A stretch of 64,000 nucleotides of DNA. Origin: Aldehydirespirator sp965203635 (GTDB taxonomy: Bacteria; Actinomycetota; Acidimicrobiia; Acidimicrobiales; Aldehydirespiratoraceae). The DNA lies in assembly GCA_965203635.1 (NCBI GenBank), contig OZ241903.1, positions 1,674,001 through 1,738,000 on the forward strand, in the 5' to 3' direction. Shown here in pieces: positions 59,407-64,000 of this stretch (position 1 is its first letter; every line of letters begins with the position of its first letter). The notes below the pieces were generated by a model. The model was not told where the DNA came from. It was given only the letters and a program-made list of their open reading frames with translations, and made no database searches. The translations under genes were made by a program, and so were the position numbers.

Positions 59407-59829
59407 ATGGACACGCAGGAACAGCAAGCAGTGGCCGCGGCCAGAGACACCCTGGCCCGGGTGATTGCGGACGGCAGTCACAGCGACCGCTCTCACGCCA
59501 TTGAGGCCATACAGGCGCTCGACCGCGGCTGGCGCGACGGCCGCAGGCAGTACTCGGTGACCTACAGGCTGGCGAGGATGCACGATGCGAGGTTCGGCCT
59601 GCTGGGCGGGTTCGACGAGAACACCGACACTCTGGCCGCCTCGGCATCGACCCAGATGCAGGCAGCGCTGTACGCCATCGACCACCTTTGCAGCGTGTTG
59701 CTGACCCGTCTGGCTGCGACGGGAGTGGGTATCTACCCGACGATGGACGCGCCTGCCGGAGAGATGAGAGAACTTCCGGCGGCAGAGAAGGATCCTCTGC
59801 TGGACGCCATCGAGCAGCCCGCTGACTGA
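59407..59829 (+). CDS. Small soluble protein of unknown function
   Basis: The 140-residue protein has no membrane segment and a helical, moderately acidic composition (TQEQQAVAAARDTLARVIAD, LYAIDHLCSVLLTRLAATG). ATG 59407 has AAGGGGAA upstream. It sits 59 bases after the coiled-coil membrane protein and probably belongs to the same transcript. I can suggest no function. Confidence 0.55.
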   Translation: MDTQEQQAVAAARDTLARVIADGSHSDRSHAIEAIQALDRGWRDGRRQYSVTYRLARMHDARFGLLGGFDENTDTLAASASTQMQAALYAIDHLCSVLLTRLAATGVGIYPTMDAPAGEMRELPAAEKDPLLDAIEQPAD

Positions 59830-59871
59830 CATGTGCCTGTGAGTCCAGGCGAACCGGCTCCGTCGAAGCCT

Positions 59872-59888
59872 TAAACGTGTTACGTTTA
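59872..59888. promoter_or_regulatory. Operator-like palindrome of the toxin-antitoxin pair
   Basis: TAAACGT-GTT-ACGTTTA is a perfect inverted repeat with 7-bp arms. It overlaps the first codons of the putative toxin gene, as expected for an autoregulated ribbon-helix-helix antitoxin. Confidence 0.65.
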
Positions 59889-60140
59889 GGACGGCTGCGA
59901 ATCTTGGAGTCGGCCTACCGGCACGGGCTGACCGGCGACGAGATTCGACACGCATGGACCAACGCCGTCGGATTCTTCGATATCGACCTTGAGCATGAAC
60001 CGATCAAGAGCCTCTGCATCGGCCCGGACGGGGCCGGAAACTTGCTTGAGATCCTCTATCTCCAGCTTCATGGGGAGAACTTGGTGATCCATGCGATGCC
60101 GTTGCGACCCGCCTTCGGGGTACTGCTGACAGGAGGTTGA
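59877..60140 (+). CDS. Putative type II toxin (small, BrnT-like in size and context)
   Basis: The 87-residue protein reads RILESAYRHGLTGDEIRHAW, then a CIGPDGAGNLLEILYL strand region and LVIHAMPLRP. This pattern is found in small actinobacterial proteins encoded beside ribbon-helix-helix antitoxins, perhaps RNases of the BrnT/RelE type. The family assignment is tentative. GTG 59877 lies in the palindrome; TTG 59904 would be an alternative start. The antitoxin gene follows three bases after the stop, so order is toxin first. Confidence 0.55.
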   Translation: MLRLGRLRILESAYRHGLTGDEIRHAWTNAVGFFDIDLEHEPIKSLCIGPDGAGNLLEILYLQLHGENLVIHAMPLRPAFGVLLTGG

Positions 60141-60143
60141 CAG

Positions 60144-60416
60144 ATGAGCCGACAGACCAGTGCCCGTGCCCAGCCGACAGACGAAGATCTTGCCGTCATT
60201 GCCGACGAGTTCGAGACTCGAGAGTTCAGCTCAGGCGAAGTCGCCGCCATCAGGAGGACGCGGCGTCGGTCGCCACGACTGGGTGAGGCCAAGGCGGAGG
60301 TGCGGACGTTTCGCGCTCCTCCGAGTCTCATGGATCGAATCAGGCAGCGGGCCGCGTACGACCGTACTTCCGAGAGCCAGGTGATCCGGGACGCGCTCGA
60401 CGCCTACCTCTCGTGA
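60144..60416 (+). CDS. Ribbon-helix-helix antitoxin (CopG/BrnA-like)
   Basis: The 90-residue protein ends in a ribbon-helix-helix motif: a beta strand (AEVRTFRAP) followed by PSLMDRIRQRAAYD and TSESQVIRDALDAYL. The N-terminal half is acidic and would wrap the toxin. ATG 60144 follows AGGAGG. It should neutralise the toxin and repress the operon through the palindrome at 59872-59888. Confidence 0.7.
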   Translation: MSRQTSARAQPTDEDLAVIADEFETREFSSGEVAAIRRTRRRSPRLGEAKAEVRTFRAPPSLMDRIRQRAAYDRTSESQVIRDALDAYLS

Positions 60417-60440
60417 GATGGAAATGGAAGGTGACTAGCG

Positions 60441-60962
60441 ATGGCTTATCCCCGTGAAGAGATGGAGGAGATGTGGCGCCGGTGGACGGCGGCCAATGAG
60501 GCGGCGGAGGCTGCCAACGACTGGGCCGGGCTCGGGGACTTCTACACCGAGGACGCGTACTACTCGTGGACGGTGGGCCACCACGGACAGTTCGCCGCTC
60601 GGGGCCGTCAGGACATCATCGATCACGTACTGGTCTTCGAGATGATCGGCTTCGAGGGCTGGACCTACCCGTATGAGAAGGTAGTGATCGACGACGCCCG
60701 GGGCGAGATCGTCGGGTACTGGGGCCAGGTCACGCCGTTCGAGGACGAGGCGGGCCGGCGGATCCGGACCAACGGCCTCGGATGCTCGTGGTTCCGGTAC
60801 GCCGGCGACTTCAAGTGGTCCGAGCAGCTGGACCTGTTCGACATCGACGACGTGCAGGGGGTGTTGAAGAAGCTCAACCGGCTCGGTCACCTGAGCGAGG
60901 AGTTCAAGGCCCGCCAGCAGCGCTACGTCGACGGCACCGCGCCAGGGTCGCGTTTCGTCTAG
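60441..60962 (+). CDS. NTF2/SnoaL-like domain protein
   Basis: The 173-residue protein has the cone-shaped alpha+beta NTF2-like pattern: an N-terminal helix (EEMEEMWRRWTAANEAAE), DFYTEDAYYSWTVG, then strands ending WSEQLDLFDIDDVQ. Members act as polyketide cyclases, isomerases or ligand-binding proteins. The SDR that starts 17 bases after its stop suggests a shared small-molecule pathway. ATG 60441. Confidence 0.72.
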   Translation: MAYPREEMEEMWRRWTAANEAAEAANDWAGLGDFYTEDAYYSWTVGHHGQFAARGRQDIIDHVLVFEMIGFEGWTYPYEKVVIDDARGEIVGYWGQVTPFEDEAGRRIRTNGLGCSWFRYAGDFKWSEQLDLFDIDDVQGVLKKLNRLGHLSEEFKARQQRYVDGTAPGSRFV

Positions 60963-60978
60963 GGCGGGGGAGCAGCCG

Positions 60979-61728
60979 GTGGACTCTCTCCAGGGCGCGG
61001 CGGTGGTGGTGACCGGGGCCAGCTCGGGGATCGGCCTCGCTGTCGCGGAGCGCTTCGTGGCCGCGGGCGCCCGGGTACTGACCGGCAGCCGGAGCGAGCC
61101 ACCGGACGGTGGGGGTCGCTGGGTACGCACCGACGTGGCCGATCCGACCCAGGCGGAGGCGCTGATCGCTGCGGCGGCTGAGGCCTTCGGGCGGGTTGAT
61201 GTGGTGGTGAACAACGCCGGGGTGCAGGTCGAGAAGACGGTGGCCGACACCACCGACGAGGACTTCGACTACGTGATGGGCGTGAACGTTCGCGGTGTGT
61301 TCAACGTCTGCCGGGCCGCGGTGCGCCAGATGCGGGACCAGCCCGAGGGCGGGGTGATCGTCAACGTCGGCTCGATCTCCGGCCGTGTCTCCGACCACGG
61401 CATGGCCGTGTACAACACGTCGAAGGCGGCGGTGCACGCCCTGACCCGCTCGATTGCCATCGACCACGGCGGCGACGGCATCCGCTGCAACGCGGTCCTG
61501 CCGGGCTGGATAGAAACCGCCATGGCCGACTCGTCATTCGCTCATGCGGCCGATCCCGCCGCAGCCCGCGCCGCGGCGGTCGAGCGTCACCCCGTCGGCC
61601 GCCTGGGCCGCCCCGAGGACATAGCCGGCCTAGTGCTCTGGTTGGCCAGCCCCGAGGCGTCGTTCGTCTCAGGAAGCCTCTTCACCATCGACGGCGGCCT
61701 AACCGCGCAGTCCCCAATAGCCCTCTGA
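60979..61728 (+). CDS. Short-chain dehydrogenase/reductase
   Basis: The 249-residue classical SDR has TGASSGIG for NAD(P) binding, VNNAG, the catalytic Ser in VGSISGR and YNTSK (Tyr-x3-Lys). It ends with the family motif SFVSGSLFTIDGG. It oxidises or reduces a hydroxyl/keto group; the substrate is unknown. GTG 60979 lies 17 bases after the NTF2-like gene, so they form a pair. A hairpin begins at the stop codon. Confidence 0.88.
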   Translation: MDSLQGAAVVVTGASSGIGLAVAERFVAAGARVLTGSRSEPPDGGGRWVRTDVADPTQAEALIAAAAEAFGRVDVVVNNAGVQVEKTVADTTDEDFDYVMGVNVRGVFNVCRAAVRQMRDQPEGGVIVNVGSISGRVSDHGMAVYNTSKAAVHALTRSIAIDHGGDGIRCNAVLPGWIETAMADSSFAHAADPAAARAAAVERHPVGRLGRPEDIAGLVLWLASPEASFVSGSLFTIDGGLTAQSPIAL

Positions 61729-61760
61729 TTTCAACAATCTAGTTTTAGATCATTTGAAAT
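61728..61760 (+). terminator. AT-rich nested hairpin after the SDR gene
   Basis: ATTTCA (61728-61733) pairs with TGAAAT (61755-61760), and inner ATCTA (61737-61741) with TAGAT (61746-61750) around GTTT. It begins within the SDR stop codon. A perfect 12-base palindrome GTCAGGCCTGAC lies downstream at 61806-61817. Confidence 0.6.
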
Positions 61761-61882
61761 AGCAGATCAACCATGTATTATCAACGTCCTGTCGCTTGTT
61801 GGGCTGTCAGGCCTGACGCGCGGCCTCGGAGCAGCCCTTGCGGGCGCCCCCAGCCGATCAACCTTGAGCGGACGGAGGTCCC

Positions 61883-62326
61883 GTGATGGCCACAACCCAA
61901 GCACAGCGCGCCGCGCTGTACACGAGCCTGGTGGACTCGATGGGCGACGAAGCCGCAGAAACCCTCATGGATCAGCTCCCGCCCAGCGGGTGGGACCAGA
62001 TGGCCACTAAGGACGATCTCGCCGGGGTCGAACTGCGCCTGCAGTCTGCGCTCACAGTCGCTACAGCCGGAACCGATGTCAAGCTCGCCGAGATCAACGC
62101 CAGGTTCGCCGAGACCAATGCACAGTTCGCCGAGAGCCATGCCGCCTTGCTGGTCGCCATGCATGAGGGCTTCGCCCAGGCCGCCAAGGAGCGGGCCGAG
62201 ATCATCAAGGCTCAGGCTGAGATCATCAAGGTCCAGGCCAAGCAGCTCTACGTCATCGTCTCGGCCATCGCCGCGGCCACGATCTCGATCTGTATAGCCC
62301 TGTTCACAATCGTCGTCGGCGCGTAG
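61883..62326 (+). CDS. Coiled-coil protein with C-terminal membrane helix (DUF1640-like)
   Basis: The 147-residue protein starts with a short helical head (SLVDSMGDEAAETLMDQLPP, then ATKDDL), has repeated AEINARFAETNAQFAESH-type coiled coil in the middle, and ends with one membrane anchor (VIVSAIAAATISICIALFTI). Similar head-coil-tail proteins are frequent in related high-GC genomes and in DUF1640-type families. Function unknown. Start GTG 61883 or ATG 61886. It is followed three bases later by the ankyrin gene, so the two are likely co-translated. Confidence 0.65.
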   Translation: MMATTQAQRAALYTSLVDSMGDEAAETLMDQLPPSGWDQMATKDDLAGVELRLQSALTVATAGTDVKLAEINARFAETNAQFAESHAALLVAMHEGFAQAAKERAEIIKAQAEIIKVQAKQLYVIVSAIAAATISICIALFTIVVGA

Positions 62327-62329
62327 CCC

Positions 62330-63178
62330 ATGGGTGAGGGTGACGACGAGCGAATCCAGGCTGCGGTGCAGGCGCTCCTGGTCGAGGACGTCGCCGGGCT
62401 GCGAGCAGCTCTCGAAGCCGATCCGGAGGTGGTGAACCTCAAGATCGGCAACGACACCATGCTTGAGTTGATGACCCAGCCCGAAGGAGGGCCGCCATCG
62501 CCGGAGGTGGTCGACGTCCTCATCGACGCTGGTGCCTACCTGGACCGGGCTCTGAACCTCGCGGGATGCTGGAACCTGGCCAGCCTCTGCGCCCAACTCC
62601 TGGCCGCCGGCGCGGACCCCGCGGCCAGGGCGGACGCCGGCATCACGCCGTTGGAGTCTGCGGCCATGCACAGCTCCACCGAGGCTGCCGACGTGCTCGT
62701 CGCCCACGGACTGCACCGGCCCTCGCTGTGGCTGGCCGCAGCCGCGGGGCTGTTGCCGGAGGTCCGGGACTGGGTCGGGCCAGACGGATCGCTACGGACC
62801 GATCCCGGCCCGTATCGTCCCGACTGGGCCGATGTGGGCCGACCGGCCGGCGCACTGCCGACCGACGATCCGGCCCAGATCGTGGGCGAAGCCTTCGTGC
62901 TCGCCGCGCTCAACAACCGTCGAGACATCGTCGACTATCTGCTTGACGCCGGCGCCGACATTGACTCCCGTCCTTACCAGAACACGACCGCGCTGCATTT
63001 TGCCATCCAGTTCCAGCGGGCCGAGATGGTCCGGCACCTGCTCGATCGGGGGGCCGCAGCCACCATCAAGGACGCCAACTTCGGCTCCGATGCCTCCGGC
63101 TGGGCGCAGGCATGCGACGACGGCAGCGAGACGGCAGCCTCGATCCGCACGATGGTCGGCGCGACTCGAGCGGACTGA
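62330..63178 (+). CDS. Ankyrin-repeat protein
   Basis: The 282-residue soluble protein has several ankyrin units, clearest at VVDVLIDAGAYLDRALNLAG, ITPLESAAMHSSTEAADVLV and TALHFAIQFQRAEMVRHLLD, with intervening degenerate repeats. Such proteins bind other proteins. ATG 62330 lies three bases after the coiled-coil membrane protein stop; a membrane-anchored partner for the ankyrin protein is a reasonable guess. Confidence 0.8.
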   Translation: MGEGDDERIQAAVQALLVEDVAGLRAALEADPEVVNLKIGNDTMLELMTQPEGGPPSPEVVDVLIDAGAYLDRALNLAGCWNLASLCAQLLAAGADPAARADAGITPLESAAMHSSTEAADVLVAHGLHRPSLWLAAAAGLLPEVRDWVGPDGSLRTDPGPYRPDWADVGRPAGALPTDDPAQIVGEAFVLAALNNRRDIVDYLLDAGADIDSRPYQNTTALHFAIQFQRAEMVRHLLDRGAAATIKDANFGSDASGWAQACDDGSETAASIRTMVGATRAD

Positions 63179-63532
63179 GATGGCTGGCCTGGTGCTCTGG
63201 CTTGGCAGGTCTAGGAAGGCGGCTGAGCCACGGAGTCAGCGGAAGGCCCGACCGCTCACCGTCCGGTGAGGAGTCGGGCCCACTTCCTTGGGCTAGTGCC
63301 CTCGGCGATCTCAAGTGTGCAAGGTCATGCAGGTCCTCGCAAGCGTTGCCCGTGACGGAGCAGCAGAGCCGCGGCGGCCGCGATCAGCGACGCCGCTCGC
63401 CGACCCCATGCACACCACCAGCCGTCCGCCCGGATGCGCGCCCAAGAACCGCTCCACCCGATCCGCCGCAGTGTTGCCCAGAGCCACGAGCCGGGAGCTC
63501 TGCCGCTGAGACCGGTCATGCCGGATTGACAG
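63179..63532. other. Non-coding gap with one nested hairpin
   Basis: GGCCCGAC (63245-63252) pairs with GTCGGGCC (63273-63280). Inner CTCACC (63255-63260) pairs with GGTGAG (63265-63270), with CG and GA between the stems, so it may terminate the ankyrin gene. Beyond it, the minus strand is open for about 60 codons (ALGNTAADRVERFLGAHPGG and beyond, stop near 63313) without an obvious start. It could be a degraded gene end, but I cannot name it. No promoter or RNA gene was recognised. Confidence 0.5.
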
Positions 63533-64000
63533 CTACATGTCGTGAGACACGCGTTCCCGAAGCACACTCATGATTCTGGCCTTGCCTAGGTCTCCGAGAG
63601 GCTGGACTCCATCGTCGCCCTGCCAAACCCCCACAGCCGGATCTAGTACCTCGTAAATGTGGAGGGCTATGCTGCTGACACGGTCGCTATCCGTAGGCCA
63701 ATCGTTCTCATCTGCAAGCTCCACGATCTGTTCCGACTTATCACCGAGATAGCCGAGCCATCTATCGATGAGGTCAGGGCCCAATAGTGAATCTGACTTG
63801 CTGCTGTTGACGCTGACGGTTGTGACAATGAAGTTCTCTATGGCTGATAGGCGCGTACGTGACCAAGGGATGACATGATCAAGTGAGCTATTGTCCCGCC
63901 GGATTTGGCGTCCAGTCAGGACACACCTGCCTCCCTGTAGCTTTGCTAGGCCGACTCGGATGTTGTCAGGGGGCATCATTCTGTCTCGCCCAAAGAGATG
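63533..64000 (-). CDS. HNH endonuclease-like protein, N-terminus cut by window edge
   Basis: The minus-strand frame is open to the right edge; from the ATG at 63979 it gives 148 residues, but in-frame sequence (LFGRDR) continues upstream, so the gene is probably longer. The HNH core is visible: CVLTGRQIRRDNSS, LDHVIPWSRTR, ENFIVTTVSVNSSKSD. The first zinc-like Cys pair is incomplete (one Cys). GC content is visibly lower than in all neighbours, suggesting recent transfer. It may be a restriction-like, homing or defence nuclease. Confidence 0.7.
   Translation of the reverse strand, partial: HLFGRDRMMPPDNIRVGLAKLQGGRCVLTGRQIRRDNSSLDHVIPWSRTRLSAIENFIVTTVSVNSSKSDSLLGPDLIDRWLGYLGDKSEQIVELADENDWPTDSDRVSSIALHIYEVLDPAVGVWQGDDGVQPLGDLGKARIMSVLRERVSHDM

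Noticed and set aside
1..64000. tRNA, rRNA, riboswitch or phage genes
   Set aside because: No cloverleaf, rRNA-like block, known aptamer core or phage structural gene was recognised when reading the intergenic regions. A covariance-model scan would be needed to exclude small RNAs.

Overview
The window is very GC-rich (by eye near 70%), gene-dense, uses many GTG and some TTG starts, and has many 4- or 8-base start/stop overlaps. It carries an ESX-type WXG100 protein with an FHA-containing FtsK/SpoIIIE ATPase, two luciferase-like (F420/FMN-type) oxidoreductases, DtxR/IdeR-like boxes, at least one promoter that looks leaderless, and much acyl-CoA chemistry. This points to an actinobacterium; Acidimicrobiia is a plausible class, but that is inference. 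No rRNA, tRNA, CRISPR array, transposase or prophage gene was seen.

Layout. 1-4.4 kb: a partial FAD oxidoreductase and a zinc alcohol dehydrogenase (minus), then an LLM oxidoreductase and a crotonase (plus). 4.5-9.1 kb: a two-gene type VII secretion unit (WXG100 plus EssC/EccC-like ATPase). 9.1-9.9 kb: a PaaG-like crotonase ending at a strong terminator. 10-20.4 kb: an iron island containing a FEA1-like lipoprotein, an Fe(III) ABC binding protein and permease without an ATPase, a membrane-flippase/GT2 fusion, a GT-C-like membrane protein, a nucleotide-sugar epimerase, an FAD enzyme and a bacterioferritin. Three metal-box-like palindromes sit at its promoters. 20.4-23.8 kb: an S9 peptidase and a DUF1214 protein. 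23.9-28.1 kb (minus): a tightly packed four-gene operon (sterol-desaturase-like hydroxylase, GH3-type adenylase, enolase-superfamily enzyme, small membrane protein) for which I know no described pathway. 28.1-31.2 kb: a VapC remnant and modABC. 31.4-32.5 kb: an MscS channel.

32.6-41.0 kb is an amino-sugar type operon: ROK repressor, M20 hydrolase, sugar-binding lipoprotein, permease, YhfX-like PLP protein, single-domain ABC ATPase, ROK kinase and NagB-like isomerase/deaminase. 41-49 kb holds an FAH-family enzyme, an O-methyltransferase, another LLM oxidoreductase, two acyl-CoA synthetases, a P450 and two small membrane proteins. 49.2-53.0 kb is glcDEF. 53.1-58.4 kb holds a VWA lipoprotein, a DUF4153-like membrane protein, a yeast-type cytosine deaminase and a beta-lactamase-fold hydrolase. 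58.6-63.2 kb holds small unknown proteins, a toxin-antitoxin pair with an operator palindrome, an NTF2-like protein, an SDR, and a coiled-coil/ankyrin pair. The right edge is a lower-GC HNH nuclease fragment.

Two non-coding repeat systems run through the window. One is a dispersed, same-orientation repeat of about 90-120 bp, with copies near 2.3, 17.2, 32.5 and 43.1 kb and short pieces near 36.4 and 50.8 kb. It usually abuts a stop codon, and in one case it has become the C-terminus of a protein. The other is a set of about 50-bp nested palindromes (an outer stem of 8-16 bp and an inner stem of 4-6 bp) near 29.4 (two copies), 31.3, 51.7, 53.0, 55.2, 57.2 and 63.25 kb. They fall into sequence families that share one architecture and sit in operons, divergent promoters and convergent gaps alike.
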